Positions 1-8,054 of a DNA stretch of 64,000 nucleotides are shown here, one piece after another (positions within the stretch are counted from its first letter, which is position 1; every line of letters begins with the position of its first letter). The translations under genes and the position numbers were made by a program. The notes beneath the pieces are model-generated. The model did no database searches, was not told the origin of the DNA, and saw nothing but the letters and a program-made list of their open reading frames with translations. Source of the stretch: Microbacterium sp. SYP-A9085 (GTDB lineage Bacteria > Actinomycetota > Actinomycetes > Actinomycetales > Microbacteriaceae); assembly GCF_009649635.1 (NCBI RefSeq), contig NZ_WJII01000004.1, forward strand, positions 1 to 64,000, read 5' to 3'.

Positions 1-1
1 C

Positions 2-208
2 GACATCGACCGCGGCATCCTGCTGTGCCGGTTCCACCACATGCACCTGCACCACGGACGCTGGCGAATCACCCGGGACGGGACACGCGACTTCGTGCTG
101 CACCCACCCGGCGGGGCGCCACCCATCATCCTGACCACCCGGCTCGCCCGCCAATACCTCTGGCGGACCACCCCACCACCGCCACGCTTCACACCCGCCG
201 CCGCCTGA
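2..208 (+). CDS. HNH endonuclease signature-motif protein, C-terminal fragment (partial)
   Basis: An open frame runs in from the left edge with no start in the window and ends at TGA 206-208, giving the last 68 residues. It reads [18 protein letters not shown] near its start, with a WRI strand just after it. This is the Cys/His-rich end of the HNH nuclease domain that closes actinobacterial DUF222/13E12-repeat proteins. The tail is proline-rich, as in that family. These proteins are multicopy in Microbacteriaceae, and their cellular role is unsettled. Whether the missing N-terminal part is intact cannot be seen. The family call is by motif and fairly secure. Confidence 0.75.
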   Translation, partial: DIDRGILLCRFHHMHLHHGRWRITRDGTRDFVLHPPGGAPPIILTTRLARQYLWRTTPPPPRFTPAAA

Positions 209-303
209 CGCCCAAGGGCAGGGCCCCGTTCGCGATCTCATAGGCAGACGTCGTCACATCCACGCCCGCGACCCGCCGCCACGGCGCCTACAGCGGCATC
301 CCG

Positions 304-309
304 TAGAAT
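304..309 (+). promoter_or_regulatory. Putative -10 (TAGAAT) for efp-nusB
   Basis: TAGAAT fits the actinobacterial TANNNT -10 and is the best hexamer in the 154-bp gap between the HNH fragment and efp. It predicts a leader of about 45 nt. No convincing -35 is seen, and nothing else recognisable lies in the gap. Confidence 0.45.
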
Positions 310-362
310 CGAACGTCGGGCCCGCCACGAGCCCGAACCCCTCACGAACGGAACCTCGACAC

Positions 363-923
363 ATGGCATCCACCGCAGACATCCGCAACGGCGTCGTCCT
401 CAACCTCGACGGTCAGCTCTGGAGCGTCGTGGAGTTCCAGCATGTCAAGCCCGGCAAGGGCGGAGCGTTCGTGCGCACCAAGCTCAAGAACGTCGTCAGT
501 GGCAAGACGAACGACAAGACGTTCAACGCGGGCTCCAAGGTCGAGATCGAGAACGTCGACCGCCGCGACTTCACGTACCTGTACAGCGACGGCGACGGAT
601 TCGTCTTCATGGACGCCAGCGACTACGACCAGATCACGGTCCCCGCCGCCGTCGTCGGCGACGCGAAGAACTTCCTCCTGGAGAACCAGGCCGTCACCAT
701 CGCGCTGCACAACGGCAACCCGCTGTACGTCGACATGCCGGCATCCGTGGTCCTCGAGATCACGTACACCGAGCCGGGCCTGCAGGGCGACCGCTCGTCG
801 GCTGGCACCAAGGCCGCCACCGTCGAGACCGGCTACGAGATCCAGGTGCCGCTGTTCCTGGAGACCGGCACGAAGGTCAAGGTCGACACCCGCACGGGCG
901 ACTATCTCGGCCGCGTCAACTGA
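363..923 (+). CDS. efp: Translation elongation factor P
   Basis: EF-P binds ribosomes stalled between the P and E sites and stimulates peptide bond formation at polyproline stretches. The 186-residue product has the normal length. The N-terminal KOW-like domain includes the segment [16 protein letters not shown], whose lysine loop carries the modification site in other bacteria. Two OB domains follow, and the ending TGDYLGRVN is the typical C-terminus. The ATG start follows a weak purine-rich site. nusB starts 15 bp after the stop, a common actinobacterial pairing, so the two are probably co-transcribed. Confidence 0.97.
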   Translation: MASTADIRNGVVLNLDGQLWSVVEFQHVKPGKGGAFVRTKLKNVVSGKTNDKTFNAGSKVEIENVDRRDFTYLYSDGDGFVFMDASDYDQITVPAAVVGDAKNFLLENQAVTIALHNGNPLYVDMPASVVLEITYTEPGLQGDRSSAGTKAATVETGYEIQVPLFLETGTKVKVDTRTGDYLGRVN

Positions 924-938
924 GACGCCGCCGCCCCG

Positions 939-1349
939 ATGAGCGCACGCACGAAAGCGCGCAAACGCGCGCTCGACATCCTGTTCCAGTCCGACGTCCG
1001 CGGTGACGAGATTGCGACGATCCTCGCCGCCGAGGCAAAGCGCGCGGCGAACGAGCCGGCCCGCGAGACGTCCTGGCTGTACGCGCGGGAGATCGTCGAC
1101 GGCGTCATCGACAACAAGCCCGAGATCGACGAGCTGATCACCACGTTCGCGAAGGACTGGTCGCTGGCACGGATGCCGGCGGTCGACCGCGCACTGCTGC
1201 GCATCGGCGCCTGGGAGATCCTCTACAACGACGAGGTGCCCACGGCCGTCGCCATCGACGAAGCGGTGGAGCTCGCGAAGGAGTTCTCCACGGACGACTC
1301 GGGAGCCTTCGTGCACGGCGTGCTCGCGCGCATAGCGCGCTCGTCGTAG
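939..1349 (+). CDS. nusB: Transcription antitermination factor NusB
   Basis: NusB, with NusE (S10), binds boxA RNA and supports antitermination of rRNA transcription. The 136-residue all-helical protein starts MSARTKARKRALDILFQSD, which is the NusB signature with its arginine-rich N-terminal helix. It also holds the conserved core DRALLRIGAWEIL and the motif VAIDEAVELAKEFSTDDSGAFVHG cut here to its key residues AIDEAVELAK and FVHG. It lies directly downstream of efp and probably shares its promoter. Confidence 0.96.
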   Translation: MSARTKARKRALDILFQSDVRGDEIATILAAEAKRAANEPARETSWLYAREIVDGVIDNKPEIDELITTFAKDWSLARMPAVDRALLRIGAWEILYNDEVPTAVAIDEAVELAKEFSTDDSGAFVHGVLARIARSS

Positions 1350-1383
1350 CGCGGAACCCCGGATGTCGCCGGGGCGGAGTGGA

Positions 1384-4300
1384 ATGGACCTCGTGACCGC
1401 ACCGTTCGTCGACCCCGAGCACCTCCGCCGCGCCGCGGACGGGTTCGGATTCGTGCGCGGCATCGACTACTTCCGCACCGGCGCCGTGCAGCGCATCGAC
1501 ATCCCGGACCCGTCCACCGTCACCGGCGCCGTCCGCGGCAGCGGCGCACAGCTGTACCGCACCCTCATCCGGCTGGATGCCACCGGCCGGATCCTGGCCA
1601 CCAGCTGCTCGTGCCCGATGCGCTCGGGCTGCAAGCATGTGGTCGCCACGATCCTCGCGAGCAACGAACGCGCCGCTGCGCCGACGCGGCCGCCGAAGCC
1701 CGCCGAGACACGCCCGGGAGCGAGCGCGCGGCCGACGTGGCGGGATCTGCTCGACGGCGGCGACACGCCGAGCCGGGAGACGAGCCCGCTCGCCCTCGGC
1801 GTCGAGCTCCGGCAGCGCGAGGCGACTGCCGCGCGCTGGGCTCCGCGCAAGGTCGTCACGGCGACCGCGCGCAGCGTGTCCACTTCGCCCGGCGAGCTGC
1901 TGGTCGGCCTGCGGGCGCTGACCCGCAGCCGGTCCACCGGCAACTGGATCCGCGGCGACCTCACGTGGGACACACTGCGACGTGCGGACACCGTCTTCCT
2001 CGACGAGCACGTGCAGTGGATGCGGGAGCTGCACAGCATCGCTCGCGACCAGCGGGTGACCGGTCCGTTCGCCGATGTCTCGGACTGGCTCACTCTCGAC
2101 ACCGTCGCCTCGGAACTGGTGTGGCCGCACCTTGCCGCAGCGGCCGCCCGCGGCATTGAGATCGTCGCGGCGGGCAAGGGACAGGATGTCCATCTCGCCG
2201 CCTCCGGGGACGCGTCGATCACTGTCGCCCGTGACGCCGACGCGTTGCGGTTGGTGCCCGAGGTGCGGTTCGACGGCATCCCGGTCGACCCGTCTCACGT
2301 GCGCCCGGTGGCCGCCACCGGCGCGTACGCGTGGAGCATCCACGGCGGCCGGATCTCGCTGACCCTCGCACCGGTGCCGCTCCCCGCTCCGGTCCGCGCC
2401 CTGCTCCGCACGCCCGAGGGGATGGCGGTGCCGGCCGCGGAGCGGGAGGAGTTCCTGCGCACCGGCTATCCGCGCCTCGCGCGCCGTGCGCGCGTCACGG
2501 CCGGCGACGGCGTGCGCCTTCCCGAGCCGGCGCCGCCGACGCTCGAGGCGACGGTGACTTTCCGCCCGCGGGATGTCGTCGAGGTCGAACTGGCATGGGC
2601 GTACCCTTCCGGCGATCGGTTCCCGCTGGAGGGGGCCGATCCCGACCGGGATGCAGACGCGGAAGCGGAGATCGCCGCCCGCGTCCGTGACGCGTGGGCC
2701 GCGACCGCGCCGGTGCCGTTCACGGCCCGGATCAGCCTCGAGGGGATCGAGGCGGCCGAATTCGTCTCCCGCACCGTTCCCGCCCTGGAGGAGACCGTCG
2801 GCGTCCGCGTGGTCATCAAGGGGCCCCGCCGCACGTATCGGGAACTCACCGGCGACCCCGAGATCACCGTCTCCACGGTCGAGAGCACCGATCCGGACTG
2901 GTTCGATCTCGGCATCCTCGTCACGATCGACGGCCGCACCATCCCGTTCCAGCCGCTGTTCACCGCGCTCGCGAAGCGGCGCACGAAGCTCCTGCTCGTC
3001 GACGGCAGCTACTTCTCGCTGCGACATCCCGCGCTCGACCGGCTCCGCGAGCTGATCGACGAGGCGGCGGAGCTGGCCGAATGGGAGACCGGGCCGCGGA
3101 TCAGCCGCTACCAGACGACGCTCTGGGAGGACTTCGAAGATCTCGCGGATGTCGCAGCGCCGGCCGTCTCGTGGCGCGCGGCCGTCGAGGGACTCCGCGA
3201 TACCACCCGGATCGACCCCACCCCCGTTCCTGCCGGGCTGCGCGCCGAGCTGCGGCCATACCAGCAGGCCGGGTTCCACTGGCTCGCGTTCCTGTGGCGG
3301 CATCGCCTCGGCGGCATCCTCGCCGACGACATGGGGCTCGGCAAGACTCTGCAGATGCTCGCGTTCCTGGTCCATGCCTGCGAGACGGGGGAGCAGAGGC
3401 CGTTCCTCGTGGTGGCGCCGACGTCGGTGCTGGCAACCTGGCGGGACGAGGCCGCCCGGTTCGCCCCGGAGTTGCGGGTCGCGGTCATCGACGCGACCCG
3501 GGCGCGCCGCGGCGGCGGCATCCCGACCGATGTCGATGTCGTCGTCACGTCGTACACGCTGCTGCGGCTGGACGAGGCCGAGTTCGCCGGAGTGGGGTGG
3601 GCCGGGGTCGTCCTCGACGAGGCGCAGTTCGTGAAGAATCCCGCGACGAAGCTGCACAAGGCCGTGGCCGCGCTCACCGCCGACGTCACGTTCGCGATCA
3701 CGGGAACGCCGATGGAGAACACCCTCGCCGAGCTGTGGGCGCTGCTGTCGCTCACGTCGCCGGGGCTCTTCCCGTCGGCGCGGCGGTTCCGCCAGGAGTA
3801 CATCGGCCCCATCGAGCAGGGCAAAGTCCCGGAGAACCAGGAGGGCACGCCGTACCGGGCGGCGCGCCTGGAGCGGCTGCGCCGCCGGGTGCGCCCGCTC
3901 ATGCTCCGGCGCACGAAGGATCGGGTCGCCGCCGAGCTGCCGCCCAAGCAGGAGCAGGTGCTGCACATCGAGCTGGCGCCCGCGCACCGGGCCGTGTACG
4001 ACACGGTGCTCCAGCGCGAACGGCAGAAGGTCCTCGGGCTGCTCGAGGACCTCGACAAGAACCGGTTCATCGTGTTCCGCTCACTCACACTGCTGCGGCT
4101 GCTGGCCCTCGCTCCGGCCCTGGTCGATGCGACCCACGCGCGCATCCCGTCCGCGAAGCTGCAGGAGCTGACCGCGCAGATCGCCGAGCTCGCCGCCGAG
4201 GGGCACCGCTGCCTCGTCTTCAGCCAGTTCACGTCGTTCCTGGCGCTGGCCGCGCAGAGCCTGGATGTCGCCGGCATCCCACACGAATACCTCGACGGGT

Positions 4301-4656
4301 CGACGCGACGCCGCGCCGACGTCATCACGGGCTTCCGCGCCGGGGACGCGCCGGTGTTCCTGATCAGCCTGAAGGCCGGCGGATTCGGGCTGACCCTCAC
4401 CGAGGCCGACTACGTGTTCCTCCTGGACCCGTGGTGGAATCCGGCCGCGGAGGCGCAGGCCGTGGACCGCACGCACCGGATCGGGCAGACGCGCAGTGTG
4501 TTCGTGTACCGGATGATCGCTACCGGCACGATCGAGGAGAAGGTCCTCGCCCTGCAGCAGCGCAAGGCGCGCCTGTTCCGATCGGTGATGGACGACGACG
4601 ACCTTTTCGCGAGGGCGCTGAGCGCCGACGACATCCGAGCCCTGTTCGCCGAGTGA
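1384..4656 (+). CDS. SWIM zinc-finger SNF2-family helicase
   Basis: This large (about 1,090 residues) SWI2/SNF2-type ATPase probably acts on DNA-protein complexes. An N-terminal SWIM zinc finger (C75-x-C77-x5-C83-x-H85) is followed by a long middle region. The two RecA-like halves come last: Walker A DDMGLGKT with Lys about 654, the DEAQ box near 745, and a C-terminal half with LISLKAGGFGLTLTEAD, DPWWNPAAEAQAVDR and HRIGQ. I prefer ATG 1384, four bases after GGAG at 1376-1379; an in-frame ATG at 1363 would add seven residues. The gene follows nusB by 34 bp. Its bacterial substrate is unknown. A small hairpin (GCCCG/CGGGC, 4661-4678) follows the stop but is too weak to call a terminator. Confidence 0.93.
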   Translation: MDLVTAPFVDPEHLRRAADGFGFVRGIDYFRTGAVQRIDIPDPSTVTGAVRGSGAQLYRTLIRLDATGRILATSCSCPMRSGCKHVVATILASNERAAAPTRPPKPAETRPGASARPTWRDLLDGGDTPSRETSPLALGVELRQREATAARWAPRKVVTATARSVSTSPGELLVGLRALTRSRSTGNWIRGDLTWDTLRRADTVFLDEHVQWMRELHSIARDQRVTGPFADVSDWLTLDTVASELVWPHLAAAAARGIEIVAAGKGQDVHLAASGDASITVARDADALRLVPEVRFDGIPVDPSHVRPVAATGAYAWSIHGGRISLTLAPVPLPAPVRALLRTPEGMAVPAAEREEFLRTGYPRLARRARVTAGDGVRLPEPAPPTLEATVTFRPRDVVEVELAWAYPSGDRFPLEGADPDRDADAEAEIAARVRDAWAATAPVPFTARISLEGIEAAEFVSRTVPALEETVGVRVVIKGPRRTYRELTGDPEITVSTVESTDPDWFDLGILVTIDGRTIPFQPLFTALAKRRTKLLLVDGSYFSLRHPALDRLRELIDEAAELAEWETGPRISRYQTTLWEDFEDLADVAAPAVSWRAAVEGLRDTTRIDPTPVPAGLRAELRPYQQAGFHWLAFLWRHRLGGILADDMGLGKTLQMLAFLVHACETGEQRPFLVVAPTSVLATWRDEAARFAPELRVAVIDATRARRGGGIPTDVDVVVTSYTLLRLDEAEFAGVGWAGVVLDEAQFVKNPATKLHKAVAALTADVTFAITGTPMENTLAELWALLSLTSPGLFPSARRFRQEYIGPIEQGKVPENQEGTPYRAARLERLRRRVRPLMLRRTKDRVAAELPPKQEQVLHIELAPAHRAVYDTVLQRERQKVLGLLEDLDKNRFIVFRSLTLLRLLALAPALVDATHARIPSAKLQELTAQIAELAAEGHRCLVFSQFTSFLALAAQSLDVAGIPHEYLDGSTRRRADVITGFRAGDAPVFLISLKAGGFGLTLTEADYVFLLDPWWNPAAEAQAVDRTHRIGQTRSVFVYRMIATGTIEEKVLALQQRKARLFRSVMDDDDLFARALSADDIRALFAE

Positions 4657-4685
4657 TCCTGCCCGGGCCCTCTCGGGCGCCCGCG

Positions 4686-4691
4686 TAGACT
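4686..4691 (+). promoter_or_regulatory. Putative -10 (TAGACT) for the MBL/Rieske gene
   Basis: TAGACT lies 29 bp before the ATG, with a strong AAGGAG ribosome site at 4711-4716. The same hexamer precedes several other genes in this window, which supports it as a real sigma-A -10. No clear -35 is visible. Confidence 0.55.
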
Positions 4692-4720
4692 TCTGTCCCG
4701 AGCCATGCAGAAGGAGTTTC

Positions 4721-6289
4721 ATGCGGATCACGGGCCTCGGCCACGCCGGGATGTTCATCGAGACGGCAGGCGGAAGCATCATCTGCGACCCCGTCATCGG
4801 CCCCAGCTTCTACGGGTCGTGGTTCCCGTTCCCCGACAACCGGGGCCTCGACTGGGAGCGCTTCGGGCGCGCCGACTTCCTGTACATCTCGCACCGCCAC
4901 CGCGACCACTTCGACCCGCGGCTGATGCAGCGCTACATCCCCAAGGACATCCGGGTTCTGCTGCCCGACTACCCGACCGACGACCTCGAGGACGACATCC
5001 GGGGACTCGGATACACGAACATCGTCTACACCGAGGCCGGCGTCCCCATGCAGTTCGGTGCGCTGAAGCTCATGATCACACCGTTGCGGGCCCCGAGCGA
5101 CGGGCCCATCGGCGACTCGTCGCTGTCGCTCGACGACGGCACGGCCAGCATCCTGAACCAGAACGACTCGCACCCTCTGGACCTGGAGAAGCTGCTGGGC
5201 TTCGCCAAGCCGGAGGCGTACTTCACGCAGACATCCGGCGCCATCTGGTGGCCGATGGTGTACGACCTGCCGCAGGACGCCAAGCAGAACTTCGCGCGCC
5301 TCAAGCGCGACGCGCAGAACAAGCGCGCCATGTACTACATCGAGAAGGTCGACGCCGAGCATGTGTTCCCGATGGCGGGTCCGCCGATGTTCTTGCGCGA
5401 CGAGCTGTTCCGGTACAACGGCTGGGGTGCCGAGGACGACGCCATCTTCACCGACCAGGCGCAGTTCCTCGCGCACATGCGCGAGGTGCGCCCGCAGCAG
5501 AAGGGCCACCTGTTCGTGCCGGGCACGCAGGTCGACCTGAACGACGGGGAGTTGCGGATCACGCAGACGCTGTACACGGATGCCGAGATCGACCGCATGT
5601 TCACCCGCAAGTGGGAGTACCTGGCCGAGCAGCAGGCCGCGCGCCAGCAGGAGCTGCGCGACGAGGAGGCATCCCGTGCCCCAGTCCTCGCGCCGGCCGA
5701 GATGCTCGGCGAGCTGAAAGCCTGGTGGGAGCCGCTGCTGCGCAAGTCCCGCACTATCCGGCTGGGCGTCGGGGGACCGGTGCGGATGACGATCGGCGCA
5801 CTGGACCTGGTCGTCGACTTCCCCAAGGCGAAGGTGCGCGAGTATGCGGAGGAGGACTGCGAGTTCTGGTACACGATCCCCGCCGACCTCGTCTCGACCA
5901 ACATCCGCGACCACGAGATCGACTGGTCGAACTCGATCTTCCTGTCCATGCAGTTCGCCGCCGGACGCAAGAGCAAGTTCAACGAGTTCATCTACACGTT
6001 CTTCAAGTGCCTGTCGAACGACCGCATCGAGTACGTCGAGAACTGGTACTCCGAGCAGGCCGACACGAGCGAGGATGTCCAGCTCGGCGACTGGATGGTG
6101 CAGCGGCGGTGCCCGCATCTGCGAGCGGACCTGTCGAAGACCGGGAAGATCGAGGACGGCGTGCTGACCTGCAGCATGCACGACTGGAAGTGGGATCTGG
6201 CCTCCGGCCGGTGCCTGACCACGCAGGGGCATCCGATCCGCTCTGAGGCGTGCCCGGTCACCGACGCCGCACTCCGCCACGCCGGCTGA
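4721..6289 (+). CDS. Metallo-beta-lactamase fold / Rieske [2Fe-2S] fusion protein
   Basis: The 522-residue protein joins two metal domains. The N-terminal third is an MBL fold with HRHRDH (H58, H60, D62, H63), the HxHxDH di-metal motif, and resembles UlaG-type hydrolases. The C-terminus holds a Rieske motif: C464-x-H466, 17 residues, then C484-x2-H487, enough to bind a [2Fe-2S] cluster. The architecture recalls CMP-N-acetylneuraminate hydroxylase, where MBL-like and Rieske parts also occur together, but here the Rieske domain is at the C-terminus. Substrate and electron donor are unknown. The gene stands alone, with its own promoter and a strong AAGGAG site. The domain calls are secure; the function is not. 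Confidence 0.85.
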   Translation: MRITGLGHAGMFIETAGGSIICDPVIGPSFYGSWFPFPDNRGLDWERFGRADFLYISHRHRDHFDPRLMQRYIPKDIRVLLPDYPTDDLEDDIRGLGYTNIVYTEAGVPMQFGALKLMITPLRAPSDGPIGDSSLSLDDGTASILNQNDSHPLDLEKLLGFAKPEAYFTQTSGAIWWPMVYDLPQDAKQNFARLKRDAQNKRAMYYIEKVDAEHVFPMAGPPMFLRDELFRYNGWGAEDDAIFTDQAQFLAHMREVRPQQKGHLFVPGTQVDLNDGELRITQTLYTDAEIDRMFTRKWEYLAEQQAARQQELRDEEASRAPVLAPAEMLGELKAWWEPLLRKSRTIRLGVGGPVRMTIGALDLVVDFPKAKVREYAEEDCEFWYTIPADLVSTNIRDHEIDWSNSIFLSMQFAAGRKSKFNEFIYTFFKCLSNDRIEYVENWYSEQADTSEDVQLGDWMVQRRCPHLRADLSKTGKIEDGVLTCSMHDWKWDLASGRCLTTQGHPIRSEACPVTDAALRHAG

Positions 6290-6300
6290 CCCGCCCCGCG

Positions 6301-6369
6301 AGGCAGCCCCGAAACTCGCGAGACAGCCCCGAAACTCGCGAGGCAGCCCCGAAACTCCCGAGGCAGCCC
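6301..6369 (+). repeat. Tandem 20-bp repeat array, left arm
   Basis: Three near-identical 20-bp units (AGGCAGCCCCGAAACTCGCG type) at 6301-6320, 6321-6340 and 6341-6360 are followed by a partial fourth, AGGCAGCCC. Units two and three each differ from the first by one base. The array begins 12 bp after the MBL/Rieske stop codon. There are no spacers, so it is not CRISPR. Confidence 0.9.
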
Positions 6370-6388
6370 TTTGACAAGGGGGATGCCT
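6361..6388. repeat. Central dyad joining the two repeat arrays
   Basis: Where the arrays meet, CCCTT (6367-6371) and AAGGG (6376-6380) flank a TGAC loop. Outside them lie AGGCA (6361-6365) and TGCCT (6384-6388). With the arrays on both sides, one strand could fold into a very long hairpin. It may end transcription of the upstream gene, although no T tract follows. Confidence 0.65.
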
Positions 6389-6470
6389 CGCGGAGTTGGG
6401 GGATGCCTCGCGGAGTTGGGGGATGCCTCGCGGAGTTGGGGGATGCCTCGCGGAGTTGGGGGCCTCGCGG
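6381..6470 (-). repeat. Tandem 20-bp repeat array, right arm (inverted)
   Basis: Four identical 20-bp units (GGATGCCTCGCGGAGTTGGG) at 6381-6400, 6401-6420, 6421-6440 and 6441-6460 are followed by a partial copy, GGCCTCGCGG. Read on the minus strand, each unit matches the left-arm unit at 15 of 20 positions without gaps. The two arrays are therefore related and inverted. Within this arm the copies are identical, which suggests recent expansion. Confidence 0.9.
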
Positions 6471-6483
6471 GACGGGGTAGGGT
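6456..6483 (+). promoter_or_regulatory. Putative pyr operon promoter
   Basis: TTGGGG (6456-6461), a 16-bp spacer and TAGGGT (6478-6483) form a plausible promoter for pyrR onward. The -35 is supplied by the end of the last full repeat unit. The predicted RNA would start near 6490, just before the PyrR hairpin. Confidence 0.5.
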
Positions 6484-6498
6484 GGGGAAGGAAAGCAA

Positions 6499-6530
6499 CC
6501 TTTAACCCCGTCCTGTGAGGCGGAGAAGGG
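6499..6530 (+). promoter_or_regulatory. PyrR-binding RNA hairpin sequestering the pyrR ribosome site
   Basis: The loop TCCTGTGAGG (6511-6520) matches the known PyrR-binding core UCCNGNGAGG. It is closed by CCCCG/CGGAG (6506-6510 with 6521-6525, one mismatch), an AA bulge, and CCTTT/AAGGG (6499-6503 with 6526-6530, one G-U). The 3' arm contains the AAGGGAG ribosome site just before the ATG at 6538. This is the layout reported for mycobacterial PyrR, where UMP-bound PyrR stabilises the hairpin and blocks translation. I see no antiterminator/terminator pair of the Bacillus kind. Confidence 0.8.
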
Positions 6531-6537
6531 AGCGACG

Positions 6538-7068
6538 ATGAGCACGCGCACCGTGCTTCACGACGCCGACATATCGCGCGCACTGACTCGGATCTCCCAC
6601 GAGATCCTGGAGTCCAACAAGGGCGCAGACGGCCTCGTCATCTTGGGGATCCCCACCCGCGGCGTCACGCTGGCCGACCGCGTCGCCAGCCTCATCGGCG
6701 GCATCACCGGCACCCCGGTCCCGGTCGGGGCGCTGGATGTCACGATGTACCGCGACGATCTGCACCGCCACCCCACACGCACGCCGCAGCCGACCTCGAT
6801 CCCGCCGGGCGGGATCGACGGCCGCACCGTCGTCCTCGTCGACGACGTGCTGTTCTCCGGCCGCAGCATCCGCGCCGCCCTGGACGCGCTGCAGGACATC
6901 GGCCGGCCCACCGCCGTGCGCCTCGCGATCCTCGTCGATCGCGGTCACCGCGAGCTGCCGATCCGGCCCGACTTCGTCGGCAAGAATCTGCCGAGCGCCC
7001 GCGAGGAGCGCGTCAACGTGCGTCTGACCGAGGTCGACGGCGCCGAGGAGGTGACGATCGAGTCATGA
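6538..7068 (+). CDS. pyrR: Bifunctional pyr regulator / uracil phosphoribosyltransferase PyrR
   Basis: PyrR senses UMP or UTP against PRPP and represses the pyr genes by binding their leader RNA. Many homologues also have weak uracil phosphoribosyltransferase activity. The 176-residue product has the normal size and carries the PRPP loop [18 protein letters not shown] near residues 98-115. It has the N-terminal [17 protein letters not shown] typical of PyrR. It is the first gene of the operon, and its own ribosome site is inside the PyrR hairpin, implying feedback control. Its stop overlaps the pyrB start by four bases (ATGA). Confidence 0.96.
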   Translation: MSTRTVLHDADISRALTRISHEILESNKGADGLVILGIPTRGVTLADRVASLIGGITGTPVPVGALDVTMYRDDLHRHPTRTPQPTSIPPGGIDGRTVVLVDDVLFSGRSIRAALDALQDIGRPTAVRLAILVDRGHRELPIRPDFVGKNLPSAREERVNVRLTEVDGAEEVTIES

Positions 7069-8054
7069 GGCACCTGCTCGACACGAAGACGCTCGCCCGC
7101 GAGGACGCGCTGCGGATCCTGGATGTCGCCGAGGACATGGCCGACACGCAGCGCCGCGAGGTCAAGAAACTGCCCACACTGCGCGGCAAGACCGTCGTGA
7201 ACCTCTTCTTCGAGGACTCCACGCGCACCCGCATCTCGTTCGAGGTGGCCGCCAAGCGCCTGTCCGCGGACGTCATCAACTTCTCCGCGAAGGGATCCTC
7301 GGTCTCCAAGGGCGAGTCCCTGCAGGACACCGCACAGACGCTGCAGGCGATGGCCGCGGATGCCGTCGTGATCCGGCACGGCGCCTCCGGCGCCCCGCGC
7401 ACCCTCGCCACCAGCGGCTGGATCAGCGCGGGCGTCGTGAACGCCGGCGACGGCACGCACGAGCACCCCACGCAGGCGCTGCTGGACGCGTACACGATCC
7501 GCAAACGCCGCTACGGCGACGACAGCCGAGGCCGCGACCTCGCCGGACTGCACGTGACGATCGTCGGCGACATCCTGCATTCGCGGGTCGCCCGCTCGAA
7601 CGTGTGGCTCCTGGACACCCTCGGCGCGGAGGTCACCCTGGTCGCGCCGCCCACGCTGGTGCCGCAGGATGTCTCGGCCTGGCCGGTGCGCGTGGGCTAC
7701 GACCTGGACGAGGCCGTGGCGGCGGGTCCGGACGCGCTGATGATGCTGCGCATCCAGCTGGAGCGCATGAACGCCTCGTATTTCCCCAACGAACGGGAGT
7801 ATTCCCGCCGCTGGGGCCTTGACCCTGAGCGTTTCGCGGCACTGCCGCAGAGTACGATGGTCATGCATCCCGGTCCCATGAACCGCGGCTTGGAGATCTG
7901 CGCACAGGCAGCGGACTCGCCCCGGTCCACCGTGCGCGACCAGGTGACCAATGGAGTGTCGGTGCGCATGGCCGCGCTGTACCTGCTGCTGGCGGGGGAG
8001 CGCGGCGACGCGGGTACCGGCGCGCAGCCGCAGCAGAAGGAGGACGCACGATGA
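7065..8054 (+). CDS. pyrB: Aspartate carbamoyltransferase catalytic subunit
   Basis: PyrB condenses carbamoyl phosphate with aspartate in the first committed step of UMP synthesis. The 329-residue protein has the carbamoyl-phosphate loop [12 protein letters not shown] (STRTR at 52-56) and [11 protein letters not shown]. Near the C-terminus [11 protein letters not shown] marks the aspartate-binding 240s loop region. No regulatory pyrI follows; pyrC overlaps by four bases instead, as usual in actinobacteria. ATG 7065 overlaps the pyrR stop, indicating translational coupling. Confidence 0.98.
   Translation: MRHLLDTKTLAREDALRILDVAEDMADTQRREVKKLPTLRGKTVVNLFFEDSTRTRISFEVAAKRLSADVINFSAKGSSVSKGESLQDTAQTLQAMAADAVVIRHGASGAPRTLATSGWISAGVVNAGDGTHEHPTQALLDAYTIRKRRYGDDSRGRDLAGLHVTIVGDILHSRVARSNVWLLDTLGAEVTLVAPPTLVPQDVSAWPVRVGYDLDEAVAAGPDALMMLRIQLERMNASYFPNEREYSRRWGLDPERFAALPQSTMVMHPGPMNRGLEICAQAADSPRSTVRDQVTNGVSVRMAALYLLLAGERGDAGTGAQPQQKEDAR

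Noticed and set aside
4661..4678. Terminator after the SNF2 gene
   Set aside because: Only a five-base-pair stem without a U tract is present; too weak to call.
6301..6460. CRISPR array
   Set aside because: The 20-bp units are directly adjacent, with no unique spacers, and no cas genes are near.
6250..6498. Repeat-rich short proteins encoded across the 20-bp arrays
   Set aside because: The frames exist on both strands only because 20-bp repeats lack stop codons; no ribosome site or conserved protein is seen.
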